Assembly (NCBI GenBank): GCA_008711295.1
Contig: VUYV01000293.1
Coordinates: forward strand, 353,994-417,993
Direction: 5' to 3'
Origin: Anarhynchus alexandrinus
Lineage: Eukaryota; Chordata; Aves; Charadriiformes; Charadriidae
DNA: 64,000 nucleotides
In this document: positions 12,089 through 23,724 of the stretch, piece after piece
Position numbering within the stretch: position 1 is the stretch's first letter
How the letters are laid out: each line of letters opens with the position of its first letter
The notes under the pieces: generated by a model
What the model was told of the DNA's origin: nothing
Seen by the model: only the letters and a program-made list of their open reading frames with translations
The model's database searches: none
Position numbers and translations under genes: made by a program

Positions 12089-14286
12089 ACTCTGGGTTAT
12101 GGGAGTGCTGTGGTGGGTGGAAAGGAAGAAGACAACATAGGCTTGTAAAACGGGGGTGGAAAAAGGATGTGGAAAAAGGATATGAAGAAGGGGATGATGC
12201 CCGTGATAGTCACACAGTGGCTGCTAGAATGGACCTAGGCCTGTGGTCAGTTTCGCTTATCAATGTTTAATTACAGGATATCTAGTAATCCAAAATGCTC
12301 ATGAGGCAGAGAAATATTATAACATCTATTCCAGACAAAGGAAGGGGTTTAAACTTATGAAAATATTGTTAATTTTAAAAATAGAAAAGACAGCATCTTG
12401 TGTTATCTACCATTGATTCTCCACCCACATGAAGCTCTAAAGTTAGACGTGCTTCCCCTCGCTTTCAGTACGACAAATTGCCTGTGGTCTTCGATGTATT
12501 TCTTCAAGTGTTAAATTAACAAACCAGCTCCAGAAGCTGTCAGCGAGGAATGTTCCCGCGTCTTCATTTTCAGCATGAGACAACATTCACCCTGCAGACT
12601 CAGCAGTCTGCCTAGGTCAGGTCTTCTGGTTTTGACGCGACCGTATTCAAAATAAGGGTATTTACTATAAAAAGAGGGGTTGGTTTGTTTGAGTGTTTTA
12701 TCTTGGCATAGCAAGTAGAAATAAATAAGCATGTACTGCCATGAAATATTTAATCAGAGCCATAGGAAAAAGTAATTTCCTGAGGTCTCTGAGCAGATAT
12801 TTTTAAATATATTCTGCCAACCCTTTGATAAAACTTTCATTTAAATTCCAAGTTACCCAAGGAAGCTATTTAGGTTTTTGAATAGTATTTTACATTTCAA
12901 GGGGAAAAATAAGTTTGTGTTTACTTATGAACTACACACTAAATTCTGCACACTAGGATGGTATTTTTACAGCTAAAAGACCTCACGTATACATTTCTTT
13001 ACCTATCTGAAGTTCTGCTGAAAAACGTCGTTTTACCCATCGGCACACTGACAAACATGCCTTCGCGGTGCACACATGAATTTTGTGCTGTTTTACTGTG
13101 ATATTTATTCCACATGACTAGCCATAAGTATCTGTTAGACTCACCACAAAAGCAATCTAGAAGTAAATATTAACATTTAAGCTATTAGCCTAAGGAAAAT
13201 GTGCACTTTTGCAAATAAGGAACCAGTACTTAAGATAAAGCATCGAGACTAGTCATGCATTAAACATTTTTAATAGTACTGTGCATGTAGCATAGCATTG
13301 GGCTTTATCACATAGTTTCACAGAAATGTGCAGAGGTCATCTACTGAGTAGTTTATAGGGAGGCTGCAATGAAGCCTAAGCACAGCGCTGTCAAGTGTTT
13401 TGAAGTGAAAATGGACAAGGCCATGATGATTATGGGGAAATTTTATGGATAGAATCCATCGAGATAAGATTCCTTATGTAGGAACCTCTTCTCTGTAAGA
13501 CCTACCAAGATCTTGTGGTATGGAAGGGAAAGACTCTTAGGATATAACGATGCCCATTGACAGGATTAGTGTTTGAAGGCAGAGGCAGAAATTCACAGGA
13601 TGCTAAGACAGTAACTGAGTAGGACAATAAAGAAGCACGAACTGAAGAAGTAGGACAGAATTAACTCGTGAAAATAGGTTGCCAGTAGGAGGCTATGATC
13701 AGTGAAGGGGAGCAGATTGAGAAGGACAAGAATGCAAAAGAGGCTACAGAGCTTTACGGAAACTGAGATTGTCAATGCCAGTGTTTATAGGTACTGCAGG
13801 AAGCCAGCACAAAGAGGCTGAAGGCGAATCAGCAGTGAAGAAGCCTACAGAACCAGTTACATTCAAAATGGTTATTGCTGAGGACAGAAAGAAGGGAGGA
13901 TGCTGGATGCAAGACAGAGATCTTGAATGGTTCTCTGAAAGCATCTGCCCAGTATGATGTGCTGTGGTGAAGAAGAAGATGCTGGATGCTGGGAAAAACT
14001 AAAGAGGGACAATGAGCAAAAGACAAGCACCGGCACTCTTTTAAACCTGCTCCACTTTCGTATCTTCAATAGTGATGATGGACAGAAATCATACAAATTC
14101 AAGAACCACATGAAGAGCTTAAGGGGAATAATTATTCATAATTTTTCATACCACAGGAGGCAAAGTGTAGCCAAAGAAATTATTAGGCACTGGGTTTAAA
14201 ACAAACAGGAGGTACTTTTCACGTAGCAAATAATACATTACAGAACTTTCTGATCTCCACAGGAAATTACGGAGGCCTGAAACATA

Positions 14287-14287
14287 N
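14287..14287. other. single ambiguous base (N)
   Basis: One isolated N within otherwise normal sequence, just before a CA-rich stretch. It is a base-calling or gap-closing mark, not biology. Confidence 0.95.
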
Positions 14288-15185
14288 TGCAAACACAAAC
14301 ACACACATAGAAAGAAAAAGTTTTGAATTCGTAAAGGAAGGTTAGAGTAATATCTGGAAGAATACCGATTTACCTGTGTCCCATTCAGAAGAATAATTAG
14401 GTTACACACCATGTAGAGTGACTTTTATCAAACATTCAGTTTGCACGGTTAACAAAAAAATATCTTTATTTTAAGAATGCAATCATTTCCAAAGACATCC
14501 AAAGTGCAGAATCTGAGATGCTGAGCCCTGAAGGATCTGTTATGGGCACTCTTGGGAAGACCCAGTCTAAGAACAGGAGAATGATGATACTCTATCACAG
14601 GAAAAGTAATTATTTGCTGCTTCCCATATGCAGGATGTGAAGCCAGGCCAGGCAAAGATCAAAAATGCGCTTAGCTTTGTAAATGAACTCCTCAGTAGTC
14701 ATTCACACTGAGGTACCGTATAAGTTACAATGAAGTTCAATGACTCTAAACTACTAATTTATGTGTAAGATCGCAGAAACTGTCAGGCAATCATAAGAAT
14801 ATCTTGGCACAAACATTCGGGATAAAAATATAGTGAAATAGTATAGAAAGAATATTTGAAGCATTACAATATCTTGTATCTGTTCCATTTTAATTATTCC
14901 AACTGTGACTTCCTTAAGAAGGAAGAGTGGAGATAATGAGAGTTGAGGAGAAAAGATGATGAGATGGAGACCAGTAGGTATAATCAAAGGAACTGAAGGT
15001 AGCTGGAGTCTCCAGCTACTGAAATCTGTAGGGAAAAGTCCTGTTTATAGGTCATCTTTCACCAATGGAAACTAAAACCAATTTCTACTTTAGTGCAAAA
15101 ATAGTCACTCTTTAGAATCATCGTGGTTCCAAGTGCACTAAAACTGAACTGAGATTAAAGAGTACATACATATATTTGTTTGTAT

Positions 15186-15255
15186 ACACACACACACAGA
15201 GGTATATACACACAAAGGAGGGGGTGGTGGCTTGTGTGTATATATATGTGTACAC
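15186..15255. repeat. CA/TG/TA microsatellite cluster
   Basis: Alternating CA at 15186-15198, then TA/CA dinucleotides, then TGTGTGTATATATATGTGTA from 15233. Open frames on both strands across it only reflect alternating pyrimidine-purine codons. Confidence 0.85.
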
Positions 15256-16443
15256 AGCGATTATTCTTTGTCCAAAAAGAAGCATTTTTCTATTCAATGC
15301 CCTCTGCTCAACTCTTCTTTTTTCTTTCTTTTCACAAAAGCCACTGGAATGTAAAGTGATGATAATCCCTGACAAACATGTCTAAAAGGTCTCAGCTAAT
15401 TGCTGACAGAAGAAAGCTGTGGGTCAAAGAATAGGATGGGAAGATGGAGGGAATCCATGGTCCATGTCAGGACTCAGTTATTTAAATAATTATGTGTAGA
15501 GGAAAGGTAAACTTTTGTCAGCATTATTGCAGCTTTTCTATTTTCCAGCACAGAAATATGTCGACCTTCTATACATAGGCCATTCATAGGCTTTTGTTTC
15601 AACTCCTATTATAGCTGTGCTTAATAGGTGTGAAAAAGGCTATTATTCTGGTTTGATTTTTATTTTTTGAGTCACAGTATTATTATTACCATTAATTATT
15701 TCTGACCAGTTTTATTTTAATAGTTGACGCACGTTATTAATCAACTCGGCAAAATCTTCTTTTCTTTGGGGAACATGTATCATCACAATAGACCAAGCTA
15801 ACTGTCATTTATGCAAGATCAGAGGAAGTATACTGCTATTAATCAATGTTATGGCCCACTACTTGAAATCCATTCCATGTCCAGTACCCCCAGAGCAAAG
15901 CCAAGAGTAAGCACGACAAATACGCAATTTAAGAGAGATATATGTGATGCACAATAGCAAGAAAAGAAGAGGAACTAAATACCTTGCAGACACAGAAATA
16001 GCCATTTTCATCTTAAATTTTGCATCAGCATCCTAGAATCCAATACTGATGAGAGATTTTCCCAGGAAAACACATAATCAGCCTCAAGTTGGTCATTAAG
16101 GAAATATGTAACTTTTCCCATGTGTCTTTGGCTAAACTGTATGCATTTTTTTCAGTCACATAATATTATTTGTTCCTTACATTTCCCCATAGGAGTGTTG
16201 TACATGTTGTTTATACGCATACACGTCACAATCTTCAGTTATATGTGTTCCATAGCATTTGAAGTATATTCTCATATATTACATCCTTTGTGGTCATAAA
16301 TACTCAGTTGTTGGAAAGAATAAGTCGTTGGAAAGTGGCTAGGAATAGAAACCAAAACAAGTCGCTCTGCTCCACTAATGTCCACGTGGATGAATATAAT
16401 ACTCCTGTATTATATACTGAAAAAAAGTAAGGTTTTAGACAAT

Positions 16444-16670
16444 TTAATGTGGGTTTTCTTTTAAGATAAGAATTCTTTCTTTTTGGTGTATGATCTGTGC
16501 AAACGCCAGAACTGATTTATTTAATTCATTTGCTTGTGAGTTAGGATCCATGAGAAAGTGTGTTGCCCTTACGTAATGATCGTCTACAACATCCTTCCAT
16601 ACGTTGAGTGTAATGGGTATTTTTGTTTCCAAAGGCTTTTCTTTTTCAATGGGTGCATAAAGTTTATTAT
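16444..16670 (-). CDS. possible last coding exon, unidentified protein
   Basis: I do not recognise the protein. On the minus strand a frame open from 16722 to the stop codon at 16446-16444 contains a plausible splice acceptor: a pyrimidine-rich tract ending in TTGCTTTCAG, with the exon starting at 16670. The exon would complete a codon with two bases and encode 74 residues, beginning NKLYAPIEKEKPLETK and ending ERILILKENPH. The composition is protein-like: mixed D, E, K, a tryptophan, amphipathic segments and no low complexity, unlike other frames nearby. Oddities: an internal GTAAGG follows the codons for DDHY (about 16578), so the exon could end there instead of at the stop. Nearby upstream exons are not established. 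It may be a real terminal exon, a pseudogene piece, or chance. No homology search was possible. Confidence 0.25.
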
Positions 16671-17090
16671 CTGAAAGCAACGAATGTAAAGAAATATTCT
16701 TGGATAAGTGCAAAAAAGACAAAAAGGAGTTACTTTTGCATACCTTTTGTTCAACAGCACATACTTTAAAATTGTGGTTTTGAAAAAGTAAATGAAAAAT
16801 ATAAGAACTGAAACAATAGAATTTTAATCATAGATACATACATATGTTGATTCAGACCTCACACTCTGAAGACAGAAGCATTGTTATTTGCAAACCACAG
16901 TAAACCACTTTGTGGAAAATGGCTGGAAGGTAAATTAATATCCATGGCAAAGCTACATGTTGGCAGGGCCTCTGGCTGTTCTGAAGCAGCTGAATAAGCA
17001 CCTTACCCACTTGGTGTTTCAATCCATTTTGTCTTCAACATAAGAACAAAGTATAAGGTGATTTCTGCCTGTGTGTCTGCGTGTGCCTTT

Positions 17091-17106
17091 GTGTGTGTGT
17101 GTGTGT
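17091..17106. repeat. (GT)8 microsatellite
   Basis: Sixteen bases of uninterrupted GT, with imperfect GTGTG units for 30 bases upstream. Confidence 0.9.
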
Positions 17107-17272
17107 ACACTGGCAGCGGGAGTAAAGGATTGAAGAAGTGCCCTTTTGAGCATCCTTCAGTTTGTATCTTTCATAGATCTTTGTATGCACTTTAATTCCC
17201 AATAATTATTGACAAATCATACTGTAATTACAGTAGAACTCTTTAATTGCAATATGGTTCAGTGCTTTACAA

Positions 17273-17291
17273 GATCTACTTACAGTAGATC
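17273..17291. repeat. inverted repeat, 8-bp arms
   Basis: GATCTACT, then TAC, then AGTAGATC. The arms are perfect with a three-base loop. No further support for function. Confidence 0.8.
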
Positions 17292-18372
17292 AGGCCTGAC
17301 ACACGCTAATAAAATTAGTAGAGTTAAAGAAAGGAACACCCTTAACTCCATGTAAGAAAAAAGTTTACAGTTTTAAAATTCCATGTTCTTGAAATAGCCT
17401 CTGTTTGCCCAGACTGCTGGCTGAGCACTCAGTCCACCACAGATTCCTTACTAAAATCCATCCTTTGCTGACTGTTTTCTGTCCCTGTTGTCCACTGTTG
17501 TTTTTTTTTTAAAATTGTTTCTTCTTTCATAGTTGATGTATCCCCTTTTTCTACCTTCTCATTTTCCTTCCTTCTTATTTGTGACAGAAAAAAAAGGAAC
17601 TTGAGAAATAAATGTTTGTCTGAGGAAAGAAATCAGTCTCAAGTATTTTCCCTCACCTTTGTTATACTTTAAGGGTTTTTTTATTGCTTCTTTAAGATGG
17701 AATATCCAATAACAGCAACAAAATCTACGTAAGATGCTGGTCTCTCTAATTGTCCCAGGACACGAACATCCCTCCCGCCTTGGCCTTCTTTAGTTTACTC
17801 AATAACTCAGCCTGGATATTGCAAGATTTGCTTGCATGAGTCAGCCTCACAGAAAAGAGACAAACCAAACAGTTTTCACCCAAACATCTAAATATCCATC
17901 TGCCTTCTTGTTTTTGAAATTAGTTGAAAAATTTAATGATGTCCAATTAAGAACTCATCCATATACAGGTAAATTACCTGTGTGAAGATACAAACAAACA
18001 AGCCCCAAACCAGTAGATTTACCCAGAAACTCTAAGGCAAAAAATTAAACCAAGGAATGTAGGAAGAATAGGGATTCTGACCTGAGGAACACAAAACCAC
18101 TGACTTCAATTTTATTTTTTTTTAAAGTGGGATCCAGGTTCGTTCTTGAGCTGATCACTGTAAATCGCAGACATGCTCTGATCACTTACCATGCATAAAG
18201 AGAGAGACATAGATAATGGGGAGCGGTCTATTCTTTTTCGTCGAGCTATGCAATGATTGTAGACTGAGATTATAATCATACTATTTTATATACTCTAAAG
18301 TAAATAAAGAAAATTCACATAAACCAGAATATTCAGCATAAGCAGTACCAGGTGCCAACTTTTCCTTCTTGG

Positions 18373-18419
18373 TTGTTTTGTTTTGTTTTGCTTTGCTTTG
18401 TTTTGTTTTGTTTTGTTTT
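18373..18419. repeat. (TTTTG)n microsatellite
   Basis: Pentanucleotide TTTTG units, with two C-containing variants (CTTTG) in the middle. Confidence 0.9.
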
Positions 18420-20231
18420 CCTAGTGAGAGTTTTCCCAAACTGAACACTTCATAGTCTTAATCTTCAGTCTGGGGAGACCCCAACATTTTTACAATAATA
18501 CTAATAAATTTGAACCATCACAAATGTTAGTATACATTTCAGAGCTAGGCCATGGGTGAGATAAAGATGGAAGGCAAGACTCCTAAAATTTGTTCAGCAG
18601 TGCCGAAATGAGTAACAGAAGGCACGAAAAATGCTGAAAGATGGAGAATGTCAGGGCAAACAATTCCACTTTCTTCTGAATATGCCATGACTCAGACCAC
18701 AGAGATGGAGGCAGCAACGCCTCAAGTATTGTGCAACGAAGAGGAGTGTTTACCTTATTTATTTATGCAATGTCCCCTTTGATTTCCCATTCTAGAATTT
18801 GTTTAGCTGAAGACCATAAAACCTATTGTTTTCTTGCAAGCACAAGAGTGAAAAGACTTATTTTCTGAAAAGCCGTTTCTAGCAAATGTAGGCACTGAGC
18901 TGCTCTGCGATGTACAAATCTTAAGTATTAATATTGATGGACCTAGAATACCATATAATTTTGCCGTATAGCTGAGAGTCAGATATTGCAGTTCGTAGAG
19001 AAATAAGACTCCCATTGACATCCATAGAGTTTTGCTTGAGGTCATAACGCGAGATCAGGCTCTAAATCACAGTGCAGCTGTCAGACTCAGACAGAAACAC
19101 TTTCAACACATTGCTTCTTGCTCACTATATTTCCAAAACAGTGGGTCTCACCCACCTGCTGTTTAGCAGTTTTATTTAAATAAATGCAAGCATAACTGAT
19201 TGAGACATCTGGGTCCTTCCATCTCCAGAATTAAGTAACATGGCATGTGAATATGATATAATGTTCAACGAGTTTCCTTAATCACTTTATTTTCTTTGTA
19301 GACAGTTTTTGTAGCCTCTCTAGCAAAAATAGTGAAAGAAGCTTATTATTTCAAAATCAATCTTGTGATGATGTTTTAAGTATCTTAACAAAGTTTAAGT
19401 GATAAAACACCCCCGAGCTTTATTTCTGCTTTCTTCTCTTTATTCTGCGTATCTTTTTTAGTGTGCCTTTTGTCTTGCAAGTGCAATTGAAGAAGGAAGT
19501 GAAAGTACAACTAAATTATTTAACGGAAAACCTAAGCATTAGAAACAATATAAAAAATAAAAAGAGATGACACTGAACAGCATTCATGATGACATGTTTA
19601 TTAATACAGCACAAACACTAGCGGAGCAGTATATTAGGCTCTTACAATGACATACTGGACCACAAATAATTTGCAGAGACAGACAATTATAGGCTCGATA
19701 GAGAAACTTGCTAGCAAAGGCTTCACGAGCAGAAGTGTTGATCAGAGAGGTGCAAAGAGAGCAGTCTAGCAAAGTGGAAATACAGATGAAAAACCAGTTC
19801 TGAGCTGGAGAGAGCTGGGAGGGAAGGCTGAGGATAATGCAGCTCTGCCACACAGACAGTGAAAGGGCAGGAGGGAATAAGTGTTGGTGAATGATGCTAA
19901 ACAGGAACCAATAAATTTGGGACATTTTGTAAAACCAAGCATACAGCGATTTTAACTGTTATTTTTTTATGTACATTGCAGTCCTGAAGATAACTGCTTA
20001 TGAGAAGCCTCTTTGCATACCCAGATAGTGAATATCTTGTTGCTCAAGTAAATGTCTGATGCTATGGAGGGAATTGGACAAGTTAGTAAAATTCTTAAAA
20101 TTGTGGCTTTACCTGAGCAGGGAGAGAGTGGTGAGAGCTTAAAAGATACCAAAAAATGATGGCTAGCTTGCTTCCGCTGTGAAAACTCACCCTCATGACA
20201 ACCTGACAAAAGTAATGTCTGTAATGATTTT

Positions 20232-20248
20232 AAAAAAAAAAAAAAAAA
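20232..20248. repeat. poly(A) tract at gap edge
   Basis: Seventeen A residues run directly into the assembly gap. The run may be the reason the assembly stopped, or the edge of a retroposed element hidden in the gap. Confidence 0.85.
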
Positions 20249-20877
20249 NNNNNNNNNNNNNNNNNNNNNNNNNNNNNNNNNNNNNNNNNNNNNNNNNNNN
20301 NNNNNNNNNNNNNNNNNNNNNNNNNNNNNNNNNNNNNNNNNNNNNNNNNNNNNNNNNNNNNNNNNNNNNNNNNNNNNNNNNNNNNNNNNNNNNNNNNNNN
20401 NNNNNNNNNNNNNNNNNNNNNNNNNNNNNNNNNNNNNNNNNNNNNNNNNNNNNNNNNNNNNNNNNNNNNNNNNNNNNNNNNNNNNNNNNNNNNNNNNNNN
20501 NNNNNNNNNNNNNNNNNNNNNNNNNNNNNNNNNNNNNNNNNNNNNNNNNNNNNNNNNNNNNNNNNNNNNNNNNNNNNNNNNNNNNNNNNNNNNNNNNNNN
20601 NNNNNNNNNNNNNNNNNNNNNNNNNNNNNNNNNNNNNNNNNNNNNNNNNNNNNNNNNNNNNNNNNNNNNNNNNNNNNNNNNNNNNNNNNNNNNNNNNNNN
20701 NNNNNNNNNNNNNNNNNNNNNNNNNNNNNNNNNNNNNNNNNNNNNNNNNNNNNNNNNNNNNNNNNNNNNNNNNNNNNNNNNNNNNNNNNNNNNNNNNNNN
20801 NNNNNNNNNNNNNNNNNNNNNNNNNNNNNNNNNNNNNNNNNNNNNNNNNNNNNNNNNNNNNNNNNNNNNNNNNNNNN
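20249..20877. other. assembly gap, 629 N
   Basis: Unknown sequence. Any open frame drawn through it is meaningless. The right edge resumes in AT-rich unique DNA. Confidence 0.99.
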
Positions 20878-23204
20878 GGTAATTTCAACATAATAATAAC
20901 AGCTTTTGATAACACTTTTTTTTTTCCTGATACAGTTTACATTGAACAAGGTTATCCATACACCTTTAAAGGGTTTTCTATACTTCAAATCATGTAGTGG
21001 TACAGATTATTTCATCACAGAGTTTCCGAATGTCTGTGATTACTAACATTATTGCATGGGTTTAATTTCTTCCTTTTCAGCAACTGAATTTAACCCTGTC
21101 ACGTTCCAGGGAATTATTCAAAGTAAAATAAAGACAGACACAGTGGTGGGTATTTGGAAAGAGAGAGCATAGAAGAAGATGGAAGCAACAAGTTGTCCAA
21201 GAAAAGAGAAGAAATATTTGCTGTAAAATTAATTTTGTATATAGCAAAAGGGGGTAAGTATATGTAAAAAAAAATGAAAACTTTAGGACTCTAACAGTGT
21301 GTAATATTAAACACATTCTTAGCACTTTTGGGAGATGTGGACCTCAGACCTCACCTGAGAAGTCAGTAATTTCTTACTCAATCTTGCCAACAGAGTGGAA
21401 ATCAGGCTGTAAATATGAAGCCCTCCAAGATGATTTTCTGACTGAATTCTCCAGCCACTTGGAAAGCCTGTGAGAAACACAAGGCAATCATGACCCAGCA
21501 GCATACCCACCCAGCTCCTACCACGTTTGTAGGGACACTAGCCTATTCAGAGGGGTTAGATTATCCCAGAGAATTTGCCGGCCAGGACTTTCAGCTGAAA
21601 CTCATTTTCTGAATCTCATCCAGTTTGCTTAGGCTTAGAAATGTAGGCACTAAGGAACACAAGAGATAACAAAGTTACTTTCAAACATGTTAGTCTTGAC
21701 CCTGGAGCTGGGTAACTCAGTCAGTCATCTGCAGATATTAAAGGTTATTAGCTTAATAACAGCAGTGTTTTGGATAAAGGTGATGCTTTTTGAGGTTAAC
21801 AGAACACAATGTCATCTTCTTGCTTGCAGACCCTGTGGTGAGGCAACTGTGGTTAATGTAGAGACAATTGTCCTTCTATTGGCATAATTATATGCTGTGC
21901 TAAATTTAAACCTCTCATTAATGAAATGCTGCTAATATCAAATTAGAACTTAATACAATCTGCTGCTGGGAAAATAATTGCTGTCTGATCAGTTTTATCA
22001 ACTACAAAAGGAAAAACTACACTTTTTTTATTATTTGAAGGCGGAAAAAGCCACACTTTTTTTAAACAAAGTGCACAGGGGTATGTGCACTTTAGTCTTG
22101 CTCCAGAAGAGATTTTTCTGGAACCATTTGCATTCAGACACTATAGATTTTACTGCTGGTCTTTTAATTAGACTGCTAGTGTAGTTCTCTAGCAGGCAAC
22201 TTTTTAGAAAGAAGTCAAACAACAGCTAGGGGTGACTATGAGCCAAAAGCACATAGTTTACTCCGTCGGGAGCTACACTGGTAATTCCATTTGTGGAGGA
22301 TTTTATTTGGATACTAACTCAAACTAAGAACGCATTGGAATGCTGAAATCACTCTTTCTGAGATATGAACTGAAACTGCATTAAGTCTGGGAGGTAGAAT
22401 TTTAATTCCATTGCTTCTCCTTCCTTTAGGAAATTCCTCAGGGATATAACATCATCAGTTTCAAAAAAATTATGAAAAAAAATGAAATCAAATTGTCTTT
22501 ACCTTCCAGGACTTCACTCTTCTTTGCATCTAATCATCTTTTCCTCCTCCCCCTCCCAGATAACTTTTTTCATTTGTGAATTAACCTCAAGAACGTTCAG
22601 TGATAATGTTATTGTCGTGACCATCAGTGGTAAATTCTTTCTTTACTGGTGGTTGTGCAACCAAATAATGTGCTTCTTTACTGTGAACTGCTGCCTCTTT
22701 AAAATCTACTTCAGGACTGCAAGATAGAGGAACCCTGACAGGAATGGAATTTCCAAAATTAGATCGTATTTACTTAGGATCTCCCCTTTCTCTTTAAAAA
22801 TCAATGTTCTGTCTCAAATTAATTCACAGATAAAACTTTAGGTAATAAAAACCCTGTATGCTCTGACCTGAGTCCATGAGACTGCTTCATCAGGGTTTGG
22901 ACAGAACCCAAGTCCAGTTGTATTAACATTTTAAGCAAAGCTTTACAATTTTCGGGCCAAAAGGATTTTTGTTGTTCTCTGTTTTCTTTTTTTCTCAGGT
23001 TAACACATTAATTAGAAACGACCTGCAATGGATAAAACACAGCCTACACAATATACCTGATTGGAGCCACATCCCTCCAAAAAAGATTGTATTAAATTTT
23101 CTAAATAAAACCTAAAGATACAGTTATTGAAACAAAGGTATCAATGGACTCAAAGTTCAGAAGGTTCAGGCTTGTCAGTCACTGTTAAGTATTAATAATA
23201 TAAG
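20878..23204. other. anonymous non-coding DNA
   Basis: No recognised gene or transposon, apart from a possible minus-strand exon at 21355-21467. The part from about 21866 to 21990 is rich in TAAT-type homeodomain core motifs and could be a conserved non-coding element. That is inference only. Confidence 0.55.
21355..21467 (-). other. possible 113-bp internal exon
   Basis: On the minus strand, a good acceptor (TTGCCTTGTGTTTCTCACAG) is followed by 113 bases and a good donor (CTTCTCAG then GTGAGG). Only one of the three frames is open across it, starting after two bases and encoding 37 residues (FPSGWRIQSENHLGG and ARLSKKLLTSQ are parts); it ends at a complete codon. It lies upstream of the candidate last exon at 16670-16444 on the same strand. 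The phases do not join directly (phase 0 out, phase 1 in), so another exon would be needed, or the two are unrelated. Matching splice motifs around 100 bases also occur by chance. Protein not recognised. Confidence 0.15.
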
Positions 23205-23433
23205 TAGTGATGGAGAGAGATCAAAAACGATATTCCGCCTTTGGCACTATTGCTTAGCAAATATGCCAAGAGTTTCTCCTGCATCCTCTGCTACTTTTTG
23301 CTTTCTTCTGCTACGGACAAAGTGCAGAACGTGCATGGTGAAATTCTCACTCACAACTAACTCATTGAATCATTTCCGTGTTTGTTGTGAAATACAGAAC
23401 GTGTGAGGTCGTGTTAGTCGCTCTTATCTCTGA
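23205..23433. repeat. 229-bp duplicated segment, copy 1
   Basis: This segment reappears at 23496-23724 (offset 291). Reading the two side by side I see about three mismatches (G/A near 23209, C/T in TATTCCGCC, A/G in AAATATGCC), giving about 99% identity. It ends one base before a single N at 23434. It is not a known transposon and contains no coding frame. Confidence 0.95.
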
Positions 23434-23434
23434 N
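23434..23434. other. single ambiguous base (N) at duplication junction
   Basis: The N sits exactly between the end of duplicated copy 1 and the CR1 scrap. This is what one expects where two contigs were joined with a minimal gap. Confidence 0.95.
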
Positions 23435-23490
23435 TCAATCTAAACCTGCCCTCTTCCAGTTTGAAGCCATTTCTTCCAGTTTGAAGCCAT
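23435..23490 (-). mobile_element. CR1 scrap with internal 20-bp duplication
   Basis: The first half reads 'atctaaacctgcc' and 'cttccagtttgaagccatt', matching the inverted CR1 ORF2-end segment also seen at about 4250-4280. The 20-bp unit TCTTCCAGTTTGAAGCCATT occurs twice in tandem (23452-23471 and 23472-23491). Only about 35 bases of CR1 are represented once the duplication is removed. Confidence 0.75.
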
Positions 23491-23495
23491 TGAAA

Positions 23496-23724
23496 TAGTA
23501 ATGGAGAGAGATCAAAAACGATATTCTGCCTTTGGCACTATTGCTTAGCAAGTATGCCAAGAGTTTCTCCTGCATCCTCTGCTACTTTTTGCTTTCTTCT
23601 GCTACGGACAAAGTGCAGAACGTGCATGGTGAAATTCTCACTCACAACTAACTCATTGAATCATTTCCGTGTTTGTTGTGAAATACAGAACGTGTGAGGT
23701 CGTGTTAGTCGCTCTTATCTCTGA
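23496..23724. repeat. 229-bp duplicated segment, copy 2
   Basis: Near-identical partner of 23205-23433 in direct orientation. Its right side continues into unique DNA, while copy 1's right side hits the N, and copy 2's left side is the CR1 scrap. The layout fits two overlapping contig ends placed in tandem, or a true recent tandem duplication. Confidence 0.95.

Larger units (their letters stand above)
11965..16443. other. anonymous non-coding DNA with purine-rich stretch
   Basis: No recognised gene. Between 13769 and 14199 the plus strand is purine-rich, and two consecutive frames (13769-13957 and 13954-14199) stay open and read acidic/basic peptides. Overlapping minus-strand frames are open as well, as expected where composition suppresses stops. 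No domain is recognised. The stretch also contains a T17 run, a single N at 14287, CA/TA microsatellites near 15.2 kb and a possible HNF1-like site at 15733-15745. Confidence 0.55.
16671..20248. other. anonymous non-coding DNA
   Basis: About 3.6 kb without a recognised gene. It contains a GT microsatellite, an 8-bp-arm hairpin, a TTTTG repeat and a terminal A17 run before the gap. A minus-strand frame of 113 codons at 19925-19584 is pyrimidine-rich (leucine, serine and cysteine heavy) and is probably compositional. Confidence 0.6.

Noticed and set aside
13744..14199. Cluster of overlapping ORFs on both strands
   Set aside because: Purine-rich composition removes stops from several frames at once; no single frame stands out and no motif is recognised.
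15118..15385. ORFs on both strands over the CA/TA repeats
   Set aside because: Their peptides are periodic products of the microsatellite.
20179..20997. Very long open frames on both strands
   Set aside because: They run through the 629-base N gap and translate only as unknown residues.
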